64,000 bases of DNA from contig JAJDUI010000037.1 in assembly GCA_022826745.1 (NCBI GenBank), positions 186,001-250,000 of the forward strand, in the 5' to 3' direction. A program made the position numbers and the translations under genes. Below are positions 9,452 through 19,060 of this stretch, in pieces; positions within the stretch are counted from its first letter, which is position 1, and every line of letters starts with the position of its first letter. This DNA is from Thermoanaerobaculia bacterium (lineage in GTDB: Bacteria > Acidobacteriota > Thermoanaerobaculia > Multivoradales > Multivoraceae). Below the pieces are notes generated by a model that searched no databases, had not been told where the DNA came from, and saw only the letters and a list, made by a program, of their open reading frames with translations.

Positions 9452-9664
9452 ATGTTTGCCCGTCCACCGCTGGGCACTGATCGCTTCATACGATTCTGCG
9501 CGGCCCGACGTGTCGCCATCGATCGCCGACGTCTCCTTTGTCTGGAACGAGAGGCGCTAAGCTCAATCGGCCGAGAGGATGCTACGAGGCGCTACGTCGA
9601 CAAGCTGGCCAGGCAGCGAGGTTTCTTCCGACGCTCCCGACGACGGACGCAAGCCGTTGGGTGA
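9452..9664 (+). pseudogene. Possible decayed gene fragment in 9333-9798 spacer
   Basis: The 466-nt spacer after the methyltransferase has no intact recognisable gene. One frame reads MFARPPLGTDRFIRFCAARRVAIDRR and then a leucine/glutamate-rich stretch, which resembles the N terminus of a real protein that stops early at 9664. An overlapping frame at about 9660-9800 (EEASRRIDAFSRECGEGVIALARRLEGL) also looks protein-like, so a frameshifted remnant is plausible. I cannot name the family. The spacer may mark where genes of the DUF1156/DUF499 system were lost. Confidence 0.35.
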
Positions 9665-9798
9665 AGAGGCATCGCGCCGCATCGACGCGTTTTCCCGAGA
9701 GTGCGGCGAGGGCGTCATTGCCCTCGCGCGCCGGTTGGAAGGCCTCGTGGCTGCCGACTGCCGCGCGGAACCGCATCCGAACCGGTGGGGGTTCAGGT

Positions 9799-10638
9799 TC
9801 ACTCGGCGGGCTTGTCCCGGCTGGACAGTTGATGGTTCACGATCTGCCGCGCCAGGACGTCCGGTTGACGCGGGAACAGCCGTGCAGCGGCGCGTAGTTC
9901 CACGACCTGTTCGATCATCTTCGAGCTTGGTTGAGGACGGTGCGGCTCCAGGAACCTCCTGGCTGCGTCGAAGTCCGTAGCCTCCGATGGCTGGTCGGCA
10001 TCGATGATGCCGTCGATGAGTTGGACCGCCGTGACAAGGCGCAGGGTCCGATAGAAGAACGCGTCAGCGGCGTCGGAACCGCTTGGTTGGCGCGACAGTT
10101 GGGCGCGCTCGTAGCGGGCGATGGTGTCGAGGATTCGGTGGATCGCGGCCAGTGCCGCATCCACGCGCTCGAGGCTCGCTTTCTCCAGGGGTTTGGCTTG
10201 CCGATCGAGTGAGTGTTCCAGGTCTCGGTGGCCGATCCGGCGATTTCTCCAATCCCGAGCGAACGCGGCAGCGTCGACAGCGGCCTGGACATGTGCGCTC
10301 AGCTCACGGTGCTTCTCCCGCTGATCGGTGAAGAAGGCCGGGATCTGCTGGAATGTCAGGTTCTTGTGGCCGGCAGTTTGAACCGGATCGGTCAGCCGCG
10401 CCACCTGCAGCAACAGGTTCTCCCAGAGAACGTCCTGAAGCAATGCCATCAGGGGGCCGGCGACGCCATTGAGCACGGCGAGGCGCTCGGCATCGGAGAA
10501 CAGGTCGCGAAACTCCTGTAGCGTCCACTCGGCATGGGCCCACTCGTTCTTCAGGAGATGGAGCACGCGCTGAGAATCCGGGGTTGATGCTCGGTCCGGA
10601 TAGTGCCTTTCCGGGTAGTCGGTCTGGACTGCAGGCAC
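9799..10638 (-). CDS. HEPN/AbiU2-like protein
   Basis: 279 aa, largely alpha-helical. The motif RNRRIGHRDL at about 131-140 matches the R-x4-6-H catalytic signature of HEPN ribonucleases in the AbiU2-like group, which often carry RN.RI.HRDL. AbiU2/HEPN proteins act in abortive infection or as RNase toxins. The ORF track begins at 10803, inside the upstream gene; a GTG at 10638 preceded by GGAGG with a 10-nt gap is a much better start and gives a 50-nt spacer after the DUF4143 gene. Together these two minus-strand genes form a cassette inserted between the DUF1156 and DUF499 genes. The family assignment rests on the motif and helical character only. Confidence 0.6.
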   Translation of the reverse strand: MPAVQTDYPERHYPDRASTPDSQRVLHLLKNEWAHAEWTLQEFRDLFSDAERLAVLNGVAGPLMALLQDVLWENLLLQVARLTDPVQTAGHKNLTFQQIPAFFTDQREKHRELSAHVQAAVDAAAFARDWRNRRIGHRDLEHSLDRQAKPLEKASLERVDAALAAIHRILDTIARYERAQLSRQPSGSDAADAFFYRTLRLVTAVQLIDGIIDADQPSEATDFDAARRFLEPHRPQPSSKMIEQVVELRAAARLFPRQPDVLARQIVNHQLSSRDKPAE

Positions 10639-10688
10639 GGTTTCTCGTCCTCCGTTCCTTGAGTGGGTCCGGTACGTCGGGCCGACGA

Positions 10689-12134
10689 TCAGCCGCGGAG
10701 CAACTGTGACTTCAGCACCAGACCGATTGTCACGGCCGCCCTGCCGAAGGCATAGCAGTACGCCGCAGTCGGACCGATGTTGATCTGGCCGCTGCCTTTC
10801 CACGGCCGATCGCCCACCCGCGCCGTCCTGGTCGTGAGCAGTATCCTGGCCTCCGGGTGCCGCTTAGAGAACGCTACAAGTCCCTCGAGCCGGTCTGGCG
10901 CCGTCGCCGATCGGTCCGACCACTTCACTTCGACGCACCAGTTCGGTTGCTGCCGGGCGTCGAGGTGAACCAGATCAACTTCGCCGGCCTTCATACCGTG
11001 CCGCGCCGGCCAGCGGGCGTAGTACAGATCCGAGTTGGAGTGCAGCCACTGTGCGAAGACCGCCGTTTCCGCCATCGCGCCGAACGTAGCGTCGTCCTCA
11101 TCCACTGGTCCGAACAAGGCTGTGCGGAGTGATGGCGTCGTGAGGTGAATCTTGAAGTGTGTTGCGCGCCGGAATCGCTTCGCGTTCTCGTCGACCCGGT
11201 GGATCCTGCGGATCAGAAAGGCGGCTTCCAGGTAGTCCAGGTAGCGTCTGATCGTCGGCTTGCTGACGCCGGACCCCTTGGACAAGGCATCGAGCGACAG
11301 TTCTCCGGCGGTGTTGTAAGCGAGCATCGCGAATAGCCGGTTGAGTTCCTGTACGTCTCGGATCCCGTAGAGGCTGGGAAGATCGCGGAGCAGAACCTTG
11401 TCCACGATGTCGGACCTGATGTAGCGGCCCGGATCCTCTCGCACTGAAGCGGATGTGATCGCCTCGGGATAGCCGCCGAAGTTGACGTAGTCGACGAAGT
11501 GCCCGTTGAGTTCCGCCCAGTCCTCGTCGCGGATCTGGTCGGAGAGCGGCGGGTTCGCGAGGTGGTCGATACCGGAAAGGAAGAGGTACTCCCAGAACGT
11601 GAGCGGCGGTAAGAGGAAGTCGGTGAAGCGGCCGGCACCCGATTCAGCGCTCTTTCGCTTGAGCGCGGCGGCTGCCGAACCGCACGCAACGCACTGGACG
11701 TTGGGGTGCGCGTCGACGAACGCCTTCAGGTGGCGTTCCCAGTCCGGCAGGTACTGGATCTCGTCGAGGAACAGGACTGGAAGGTCGCCGGCACTTCCGC
11801 TGGCCCGGCGGAGCGTCCGTGCAGCGTCCTCGATCGACAAGCCGGTGTAGAGCGGCTGGTCCAGCGAGAGATAGCCGATCTCGGTGGGCTGATACGCCCC
11901 AGTGTGAAGTAGGCGCCTGATGACATGGTGGAGCAGAACGGTCTTGCCGATGCGCCGGGGTCCCATGAGGATCACTGCGCGCCGTACGTCGGTCTTCGTC
12001 ACTAGACTCTGGAACGGTCGGCAGTAGGTCCTCTCGGTAAGCGCCTCGAAGTCACGGCGGATGCGACCGTCCGCCCACCACGGATTATCGGCGCGCATCC
12101 GTTGTAGACGCTGATCGACCGAGATCTCCCGCAT
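10689..12134 (-). CDS. AAA ATPase with DUF4143 (COG1373)
   Basis: 481 aa. Walker A GPRRIGKT lies at about 58-65 and Walker B PVLFLDEIQYLPDWE at about 119-133, followed by the typical sensor region CGSAAAAL. A DUF4143 domain in the C-terminal half shows a winged-helix segment (SLDALSKGSGVSKPTIRRYLDYLEAAFLI) and a PD-(D/E)xK-like tail (GEVDLVHLD...CVEVKWS). COG1373 ATPases are common, mobile accessory proteins of unclear function, often found with toxins or defence genes. The ATG at 12134 is preferred; the ORF track uses a TTG at 12170. It is divergent from the DUF499 gene across 192 nt that must hold both promoters. Confidence 0.88.
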   Translation of the reverse strand: MREISVDQRLQRMRADNPWWADGRIRRDFEALTERTYCRPFQSLVTKTDVRRAVILMGPRRIGKTVLLHHVIRRLLHTGAYQPTEIGYLSLDQPLYTGLSIEDAARTLRRASGSAGDLPVLFLDEIQYLPDWERHLKAFVDAHPNVQCVACGSAAAALKRKSAESGAGRFTDFLLPPLTFWEYLFLSGIDHLANPPLSDQIRDEDWAELNGHFVDYVNFGGYPEAITSASVREDPGRYIRSDIVDKVLLRDLPSLYGIRDVQELNRLFAMLAYNTAGELSLDALSKGSGVSKPTIRRYLDYLEAAFLIRRIHRVDENAKRFRRATHFKIHLTTPSLRTALFGPVDEDDATFGAMAETAVFAQWLHSNSDLYYARWPARHGMKAGEVDLVHLDARQQPNWCVEVKWSDRSATAPDRLEGLVAFSKRHPEARILLTTRTARVGDRPWKGSGQINIGPTAAYCYAFGRAAVTIGLVLKSQLLRG

Positions 12135-12326
12135 GGAAGCCAAGATAGCGCCTGCGGCACCGGCCGTCAAGTTAGAGAAAGAGCTCTTTCCTTGTCTCCG
12201 AGGCGTTCGGCAAGTCGTGTCTGTTCAGGGAGTTGGGACCATTCACCTACGGGTGTCGAGACGGATGGCGTCCTCCTCGCCCGGCCGCCGCATGGCCCGT
12301 GTAGCATCCCGGCTTCCCTTGCGGCG

Positions 12327-15300
12327 ATGAGCAGGCACCGACCCAGACCTTGGTACGAAGTCGTCCGGCTGAAGGACGAACTGCGGACCGGCGAACTCTC
12401 GTTGGCGGAGTTCGCGGCGGACCTGCATGAGGTCACTTTGCAACGGGGCCAGCGGCCGGTGTACGAGGAGCCCGAGAAGTTCTTCGCGCTGACCTACCCG
12501 ACCTACGCCCTGCGAGAGCTGGTCAAGGACGTGGCGGCTCGGCTGGACGGCAAGAGCGAGAAGGCGGTGCGTCAGTTGGAACTGACCTACGGGGGCGGCA
12601 AGACGCATACGCTGATCACGCTGTATCACCTGTTTCGTGATCCAGAGGTGTTGCCGGACGCAGCGGCGGTTCGCGAGTTCCGGGAGCACGCCGGCGGCCG
12701 GCTCCCCGGTGCCCATGCGGCGGCGCTCTGCTTCGACAAGATCGATGTGGAACGCGGCATTGAGGGGGTGCGATCGCCTGATGGCAGCACGCGGCCGCTT
12801 CGCCACCCGTGGAGTGTGCTCGCGTATCAACTCGACGGCGATGAGGGGTTGCGTTCGATTCACGGCGATGGCAGCGCGGAGGAACGGGATACGCCGCCGG
12901 CGGAGCCGCTGCTGGCCAAGCTGTTGGAACGCCCTCAGGAGCGGGGCCTGGGCACGCTGATTCTGGTTGATGAGGTCCTCATGTACGCGCGGACGAAGGC
13001 GGGGCAGGACCGTGTGTGGCGAGATCGCATCGTCAACTTCTTCCAGTACTTGAGCCAAGCCGTGACGAAGGTGGACCAGGCGGCAATGGTGGCGTCGCTG
13101 CTTGCCACTGACCCCGCGAAGCAGCAGGGTGCCGAGGGCCAGAGACTGATCGGCGACCTCTTCGACGTTTTCCGGCGGCAGCGGGAAGAGGGCGTGCAGC
13201 CGGTTCAGCGTGAGGATGTGGCGGAAGTGCTGCGGCGCCGCTTCTTTGAGCCGGAGACTTTGAGGGACAGGGAGCCTTGGCGGTCCCAGGCGATCGGTGC
13301 GGTGCGCGAGCTGGCGAGACTCGATGAGACGACCGCCAAGGCCAAGAGCAAAGACGAAGGGCGGTTCGAGAGGAGCTTCCCCTTCCACCCGGACTTGACC
13401 GACGTGTTCTACAGTCGCTGGACCCAGCTTGCCGGTTTCCAGCGCACGCGCGGCATCCTCCGCACGCTGGCAACGGCCCTGCGCGAGGCCGAATCCTGGG
13501 ACTCGAGCCCGCTGATCGGTGCGTCGACACTTCTGAGCCCGGCGGGCCATCCTGGCATCTCGGAGGCCGTGCGCGAGTTGGCGGGCGTGGCCGGTTCGGA
13601 GTCGGGCGAGGGCTCGCCCACCGACTGGGCGGCTCTGCTCGACAAGGAGTTGAGCAAGGCCGCCGACATCCAGGAAGAGTTGCCCGCGCTGGCAAGTCGG
13701 CGGGAGGTGGAGCAGGCCGTGGTCTCGGTGTTCCTCTACTCGCAGCCGGTCGGCCGCAAGGCGTCGACGCCGGAGTTGCTGCGCATGGTCGGTGCTTCCG
13801 GCCCGGATGAGATCGCACTTCGCAAGGGGCTGGCCCGCTGGCGCGAGGTCTCGTGGTTCCTGGACGACGAGGATGAAGGCGATGCCGTGGAAGCGGAAGC
13901 GGATCTGCCCAAGTCGTGGAGGCTTGGCAACCGTCCGAACCTGCGCCAGATGCACGATGAGGCCCGCGCCGAGCGAGTGACGGAGCGCGCCGTCGAGATG
14001 CGGCTCGAAGAGGCTACGCGCAAGCTCAGGCTACTCACGGACGGTGCCCGCGCTGCCGGCGCCGTCGTCCACATGCTGCCCACCTCCCCGAGGGATGTAG
14101 GCGACGACGGCAGCTTCCGCTACGCTGTGCTCGGGCCTGACGCCGCTTCCGAGTCGGGCAAGCCGAGCGCCTTGGCGCGCCGCTACCTCGCCGAGACGAC
14201 CGGCGCGGACAGGCCGCGGGTCCATCGCAATGCGCTGGTCCTCGCCGTGCCGTCGCGCGATGGCCTGGAGGCTGTCCGCACCAGCATGCGCGACCTGCTG
14301 GGCTGGGAGGACGTGCAGAGCCAGTTGGAAGGGCGGCCCGTGGACCCCGTCCGCCGGGAACGCCTCAACCAGAGGCTTCGGAGCGCGAGGCAGAGGGTTC
14401 CCGACGCCGTAAGGCAGGCCTACAGCATCGTCGTCACCGTGAGCGCGGAGGGCGCCGAGCAAGCGTTCAAGCTGCCCGGGGCGGCAGGACCGCTGTTCCT
14501 GGAGATCAAGGGCGACGAGCGGTCGCGCATTCGCGAGACGCCGGTCGATGCGGAGGCTCTTCTTCCTGAGGGGCCGTACGATCTCTGGCGCGAGGACGAG
14601 GCCTCGCGGCTCGTGAAGGACCTGGCGGGTGCGTTCGCCCGCTATCCCCACCTGCCGAAGATGCTGAAGCCGGCGGTTGTCCGGGAGACGGTGCTGCAGG
14701 GCGTGGAGCGTGGCCTCCTCGCAGCTCGGCTGAGGCGGCCGGACGGCAGTCACCGAACCTGGTGGCGCGGGTCGGTGGATGCGGAGTCCAGCCACGACCC
14801 GGCGCTGGAAGTGCTGCTGCCGGGCGGTGCCGAGCTGGCGCAACTCGCTCCAGCGTTACTGAAACCCGGGTCGTTACCTGGCCTCTGGATGGAGGACGGC
14901 GGCGGAGTCGCGTTCGCGGACCTGCAGAAGTACTTCGCCGGTGACTTCACGGTGACCATTCAGCGCGAAGGCTACGAAGACCTCTTCGAGGTGCCACGGT
15001 GTTCCGAGGAGGTGCTTCACCAGGCGGTTGAGCGGGCGGTGAAGGATGGGATCGTTTGGCTGCGGAACGGCCCGACTTCCGCTTGGAAGGAGGACGTGCC
15101 CTACGGAGCGCTGGACGAGCGCGCCGTGCTGAAGCCGCCGCCTGACAACCTGACTCCCCAGGAGTTGGTCGAGGAAGCGCTGCCGGGCGGTTGGAGCGAC
15201 GGTCAGACCAGCGGGTGGACGCTGGGGCAGGCGCTCTCGCAGAAGCGAGGAGAACCGGTGCCCTGGGGACTGCTGCGCGAGGGGATCGACAACGCGGTGG

Positions 15301-15614
15301 TGAGCCGCTGGCTGAAGGTGACCGAGGGCAGCACAACTGTCGGTGCGGAACATGCCGGTTCGCTGAAGCTGGGGAGACCGAAGGACAGTCCGGCACCTGA
15401 ACACCCGCCGGAACCTCGGGTCGCTCATGCGTTGCTGGAACCGGACGGACTCCAGGACCTCGCCGAACGCCTTCCGGACCTGTTGAGCGCCGGTGCGGGT
15501 TCTGGGCTCAAGTTCCGGGTGGGTGTCGTGCTGGGCGACGACGCGTCCGAGGAAGCGCGCGACGCCCTGAACGATGTACTGAAGCAGGTCTCCGAGGATC
15601 TGAGGGCGGAGTAG
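12327..15614 (+). CDS. DUF499 domain ATP-binding protein
   Basis: 1095 aa from the ATG at 12327; the track's extra 45 residues upstream look like untranslated sequence. The N terminus MSRHRPRPWYEVVRLKDELRTGELSL and the P-loop ELTYGGGKTHTLITLYH (about 87-103) are characteristic of DUF499, as is TLILVDEVLMYAR (Walker B, about 210-222). DUF499 proteins are large AAA-like ATPases paired with DUF1156 methyltransferases, and with a helicase and DUF3780 in complete loci, in a predicted anti-phage system. Here no helicase, nuclease or DUF3780 gene is in the window, so the system is either reduced or uses the HEPN/DUF4143 pair as effector. It is the last gene of the defence island. Confidence 0.88.
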   Translation: MSRHRPRPWYEVVRLKDELRTGELSLAEFAADLHEVTLQRGQRPVYEEPEKFFALTYPTYALRELVKDVAARLDGKSEKAVRQLELTYGGGKTHTLITLYHLFRDPEVLPDAAAVREFREHAGGRLPGAHAAALCFDKIDVERGIEGVRSPDGSTRPLRHPWSVLAYQLDGDEGLRSIHGDGSAEERDTPPAEPLLAKLLERPQERGLGTLILVDEVLMYARTKAGQDRVWRDRIVNFFQYLSQAVTKVDQAAMVASLLATDPAKQQGAEGQRLIGDLFDVFRRQREEGVQPVQREDVAEVLRRRFFEPETLRDREPWRSQAIGAVRELARLDETTAKAKSKDEGRFERSFPFHPDLTDVFYSRWTQLAGFQRTRGILRTLATALREAESWDSSPLIGASTLLSPAGHPGISEAVRELAGVAGSESGEGSPTDWAALLDKELSKAADIQEELPALASRREVEQAVVSVFLYSQPVGRKASTPELLRMVGASGPDEIALRKGLARWREVSWFLDDEDEGDAVEAEADLPKSWRLGNRPNLRQMHDEARAERVTERAVEMRLEEATRKLRLLTDGARAAGAVVHMLPTSPRDVGDDGSFRYAVLGPDAASESGKPSALARRYLAETTGADRPRVHRNALVLAVPSRDGLEAVRTSMRDLLGWEDVQSQLEGRPVDPVRRERLNQRLRSARQRVPDAVRQAYSIVVTVSAEGAEQAFKLPGAAGPLFLEIKGDERSRIRETPVDAEALLPEGPYDLWREDEASRLVKDLAGAFARYPHLPKMLKPAVVRETVLQGVERGLLAARLRRPDGSHRTWWRGSVDAESSHDPALEVLLPGGAELAQLAPALLKPGSLPGLWMEDGGGVAFADLQKYFAGDFTVTIQREGYEDLFEVPRCSEEVLHQAVERAVKDGIVWLRNGPTSAWKEDVPYGALDERAVLKPPPDNLTPQELVEEALPGGWSDGQTSGWTLGQALSQKRGEPVPWGLLREGIDNAVVSRWLKVTEGSTTVGAEHAGSLKLGRPKDSPAPEHPPEPRVAHALLEPDGLQDLAERLPDLLSAGAGSGLKFRVGVVLGDDASEEARDALNDVLKQVSEDLRAE

Positions 15615-15636
15615 GCACCAGCTAAGCTAGCCGGCA

Positions 15637-18465
15637 ATGCCACACAACAAGGTCGCCTTCGCCTCGGCTGCCGCAACGGCAGCCGCTCTGCTCATCCTCG
15701 TCTCGCCGCCCGCCCCGGCCCAGGAAGCCGGCGCCCTCGCCGGCGACGACATCGTCTCTCTCCTCGTCCGCCTGGGCGTGAACGACACGGCCGCCCGCGA
15801 CTGGGACGGCTCGCTCGAAGTGTCGGGCGGCGAACTGCTGGGCGTCCGCGACTGGCGGCCGCGGCCCGGCAACGAGGTCGAAGGCGCCGTCTGGAAGCTG
15901 GACAGCTACCAGGGGCCGAACTTCAGGCCCAGCGCGATCCACGATACGCAGACCGTCGGTCCGGTCGAGTACGTCCGGTCGCCGGGACTCGTCGTCGACG
16001 TGCGGGGCAACGGCGGCTCGCGCCTGATGTTCGCCACCGCCAACGGCGAGTTCGAGGTGCGGCTCGCCGATGTGGCGGTCGGCCGCCGGCTGCGGTTCCT
16101 GGGCGGCGACGTGACAGTCGAGCGCGTACCCGGGGTCGAGCGGATGACCTCCGACGACTACCAGAACGACTTCGCGACGATCCTCGGCAGTGACGGCGAC
16201 GAGGTCTGGGCCGCCTGGCTCGGCTACCGGGACAACGCGAACGAGATCCTGGCGCGCCGCTTCGACGGGCAGGCCTGGGGCGAGGTCCAGACCCTGACGG
16301 AGCAGCCCGGCGACCACTTTCTCGTGAAGATGGGCCGCGACGGGGAGGGCCGCCCCTGGGTCGTCTACTCGGCTCAGGTCGACGGCAACTGGGACCTCTA
16401 CGCCCGCGTCCTGGACGGCGACGCCTGGTCAGCGGCGGAACGGCTGACCGAAGCGCCGCAGCCGGACGTGTTCCACAACCTGGCGACGGACGCCGAGGGC
16501 AATCTCTGGGTCGTCTGGCAGGGCTTCCGCGACGGCGCCGCCGACATCTTCGCCCGCCGCCACGACGGCGAACGCTGGTCCGAAGCGGAGCAGGTCTCGT
16601 CATCGCCGGTGAACGACTGGGAGCCGGTGATCGTCGCCGACTCGAAGGGCGGCGTGTACGTCGGCTGGGATACCTACGATGCCGGCAACTACGACGTGAT
16701 GGTCCGCCGCCACGCCGGCGGCGAGTGGGGCGAGGAGATGCCGGTCGCCTCGACCGCCAAGTACGAGGCGCACATCAGCCTCGCCGTGGACGGGCAGGAC
16801 CGGGTCTGGGCGGCGTGGAACGAGAGCGGGGTGAACTGGGGGAAGGACACCGGCTGGGTGCTCAACCGGGAAGGCACGCGGCTCTACGAGTGGCGCACGA
16901 TGAACGTCGCGGTCCACGACGGCTGGGAGTGGCGCTCGCCGGCCGCCGACATCAATGAGGCGCTACCCGAAGAACTCCAAGGCTACAACGACTTCCCCGT
17001 GCTGTTCCCGGACGCCGACGGACGCATCTGGCTTCACTTCCGGCACCGGACCACCCGCCAGGCCGACATCCTCAGCGAGTCCCCGGCCCACCGGGCTTCC
17101 TGGGAGGTCTGGAGCACGACGCTTCAGGGAGACCGCTGGCTCCGTCCCCAGCACATCCCGATGACGCGCTTCCGGCAGGATGCCCGCTGGGGCCTGGCGT
17201 CGGACGGCAACGGCGATGTCTGGGCCGCCTGGCCGACGGACAACCGGGACTACTCGGGGTTCCTGTTCGAGCACGCCGACGTGTACGCCGCGAAGCTGCC
17301 GCGCCTCATGACGAAAGTCGTGCCGCCGAAGCTCGTGGCCTTGGTCGTCGACGAGGTGCCGGCCTACGTGATCCACGAGAACGAGGCGGAGGACGTGGAG
17401 AGGATCCGCAGCTACGAGATCGAGTCCGAGGGGAAAACGTACCGCATCTACCGCGGCGACACCCACCGCCACACCGAGATCTCGATGGACGGCAATAACG
17501 ACGGCTCGCTGATCCAGACCTACCGCTACGCGATGGACGTGGCCGAACTCGACTTCCTCCTGGCCAGCGAACACAACTTCCTGGGCGGCCCGGACATCGA
17601 GTACATCAACTGGCTGCTGCATCAGACGGTCGACGTCTTCTCCGTCTCCGGCCGTTTCCAGCCCTTCTACGGCTACGAGCGGAGCATCTCCTTCCCCGAC
17701 GGCCACCGGAACATCCTGTTCACCGAGCGCGGGACGCCGACCCTGCCGGTCACTGAGGCCGAGCGGACCCACGAGGAGGGCGCGGCGCGGCTCTACGAGT
17801 ACCTGAAGGAGTACGACGGGATCGCGATCTCCCACACGTCCGCCTCGAACATGGGCACGGACTGGCGCGACAACGACCCGGAGGTCGAGCCTCTGGTCGA
17901 GATCTACCAGGGGGATCGGGTCTCGAACGAGTACGAAGGCGCGCCGAAAGCCGCACGCACTGGCAACCTGCGCTCGGCGCCGGGCGGCTTCCGGCCGGAG
18001 GGTTACGTCTGGAACGCCTGGGCCAAGGGCTACAAGCTCGGCGTCCAGGCCGCGTCGGACCACCTGTCGACCCACATCTCCTATGCCGCCACGATCGCCG
18101 AGGAGTTCACGCGCGAGGGCATGCTGGACGCGATGAAGAAGCGCCACAGCTATGGCGCGACGGACAACATCATCCTCGACTACCGGCTGCGCACGGGCGG
18201 CCGGGAGTACCTCCAGGGCGACATCCTGACCGCCGACGGTGACTTCCGGCTCAGCGTCCGCGTGATCGGCACGACGCCGATCCGCCAGATCGACATCATC
18301 CGCGACCAGACGTTCCTCTACAACCGCCAGAACCTGGAGGCCGACGTCAGCCTCGAGTTCGCTGACGCCGACGTCGAACCCGGCGAGCGCCTCTACTACG
18401 TGCGCGTGATCCAGGTCGACGGCAACATGGCCTGGTCGTCCCCGATCTGGGTGACGGTAGAATAG
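15637..18465 (+). CDS. Secreted beta-propeller / PHP-like (DUF3604) protein
   Basis: 942 aa. Residues 1-28 form a signal peptide (AAATAAALLILVSPPAPAQ). Residues of about 170-560 contain repeated blades with W-x-x-W and 'DGRIWLHF'-type motifs, a sialidase-like propeller. The C-terminal third is a PHP-type metal hydrolase of the DUF3604 group: RGDTHRHTEIS supplies an H-x-H, then ELDFLLASEHN, ISHTSASN and QAASDHLSTH supply further ligands. The substrate is unknown; related proteins are annotated as secreted phosphoesterases or hydrolases. It starts 22 nt after the DUF499 stop yet differs in codon and GC flavour, so I read it as the first chromosomal gene beyond the island. Confidence 0.8.
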   Translation: MPHNKVAFASAAATAAALLILVSPPAPAQEAGALAGDDIVSLLVRLGVNDTAARDWDGSLEVSGGELLGVRDWRPRPGNEVEGAVWKLDSYQGPNFRPSAIHDTQTVGPVEYVRSPGLVVDVRGNGGSRLMFATANGEFEVRLADVAVGRRLRFLGGDVTVERVPGVERMTSDDYQNDFATILGSDGDEVWAAWLGYRDNANEILARRFDGQAWGEVQTLTEQPGDHFLVKMGRDGEGRPWVVYSAQVDGNWDLYARVLDGDAWSAAERLTEAPQPDVFHNLATDAEGNLWVVWQGFRDGAADIFARRHDGERWSEAEQVSSSPVNDWEPVIVADSKGGVYVGWDTYDAGNYDVMVRRHAGGEWGEEMPVASTAKYEAHISLAVDGQDRVWAAWNESGVNWGKDTGWVLNREGTRLYEWRTMNVAVHDGWEWRSPAADINEALPEELQGYNDFPVLFPDADGRIWLHFRHRTTRQADILSESPAHRASWEVWSTTLQGDRWLRPQHIPMTRFRQDARWGLASDGNGDVWAAWPTDNRDYSGFLFEHADVYAAKLPRLMTKVVPPKLVALVVDEVPAYVIHENEAEDVERIRSYEIESEGKTYRIYRGDTHRHTEISMDGNNDGSLIQTYRYAMDVAELDFLLASEHNFLGGPDIEYINWLLHQTVDVFSVSGRFQPFYGYERSISFPDGHRNILFTERGTPTLPVTEAERTHEEGAARLYEYLKEYDGIAISHTSASNMGTDWRDNDPEVEPLVEIYQGDRVSNEYEGAPKAARTGNLRSAPGGFRPEGYVWNAWAKGYKLGVQAASDHLSTHISYAATIAEEFTREGMLDAMKKRHSYGATDNIILDYRLRTGGREYLQGDILTADGDFRLSVRVIGTTPIRQIDIIRDQTFLYNRQNLEADVSLEFADADVEPGERLYYVRVIQVDGNMAWSSPIWVTVE

Positions 18466-18474
18466 GCGGCCGTC

Positions 18475-18903
18475 ATGAAGGACTCTGTCGCAACCGTTCC
18501 GTCAAGCCCGTACCTGGTTTCCGGTTCGCGGCTGGCGGCGTGCGCCGCCGCCCTGTGCGGCCTGCACTGCGCGCTCACGCCGGTCTTGGTCGTGGCGGCG
18601 CCCGCGCTCGCGCTCTCCGAAGGTGTCGAACGGGCCGCCTGGGCCGGGACCGTCCTTCTCGGCGCGGCGATCCTTCTCATGGGCCCGGCCCGCAAGAGCA
18701 CGCCCGTGACGCTCACGTTTGCCGGGGGAGCGGCGCTTTGGGGGGCCTCCCTGGCCGGTTTGCTCGAGCCGTTGCCCGAGACGTTGACCTCGTCCGCCGG
18801 CAGCCTGACGATCGCCGGTGCCATGGTGCTGAGCGCCCGCGTCTGCAACGCTGCCTGGTGCGCGATGTGCGCCGAGGCGGAGCAGGCGAACCAGGCAAGC
18901 TGA
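18475..18903 (+). CDS. MerC-like membrane protein
   Basis: 142 aa with four predicted transmembrane helices. A conserved-looking motif CGLHCALTPVL lies in the first helix (residues 27-37) and a late cysteine pair (CNAAWCAMC) near the C terminus. MerC-family proteins have this size, four helices and a first-helix cysteine motif, and transport mercury or other heavy metals inward. No merA, merT or merR is nearby, so housekeeping metal traffic is as likely as mercury resistance. It follows the PHP-like gene after 9 nt and probably shares its transcript. Confidence 0.65.
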   Translation: MKDSVATVPSSPYLVSGSRLAACAAALCGLHCALTPVLVVAAPALALSEGVERAAWAGTVLLGAAILLMGPARKSTPVTLTFAGGAALWGASLAGLLEPLPETLTSSAGSLTIAGAMVLSARVCNAAWCAMCAEAEQANQAS

Positions 18904-18920
18904 CGCCGGGAAGCGGCAAA

Positions 18921-19060
18921 CACTGGGTGCGCGGGTCTGTCAGCCGTGCGCCCGATGACGGGCGTACGGCTGGTTCACGCGTGGCGCGAAACGCGCCACC
19001 CGGGTGCTGACCCGCCGCCGCCGCAGGCGGCCAGCGAGATCGCGCCGCGAAGCGGCGACC
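18921..19060. repeat. Hairpin-rich intergenic mosaic with terminator-like stems
   Basis: This spacer between two converging genes contains four inverted repeats: GCCGTGCGCCCG/CGGGCGTACGGC (18943-18970, 12-bp arms with one mismatch), GTGGCGCG-AAA-CGCGCCAC (18981-18999), a GCCGCC/GGCGGC stem, and CGCCGC-GAA-GCGGCG (about 19044-19058). The CACTGGGTGCG start and GAAGCGGCGACC end are shared with other spacers in this window. It probably acts as a bidirectional terminator. No T-tracts follow. Confidence 0.6.

Noticed and set aside
12243-13955. 570-aa ORF antisense to the DUF499 gene
   Set aside because: High-GC antisense shadow with arginine/histidine-rich low-complexity translation and no domain; the plus strand is clearly coding.
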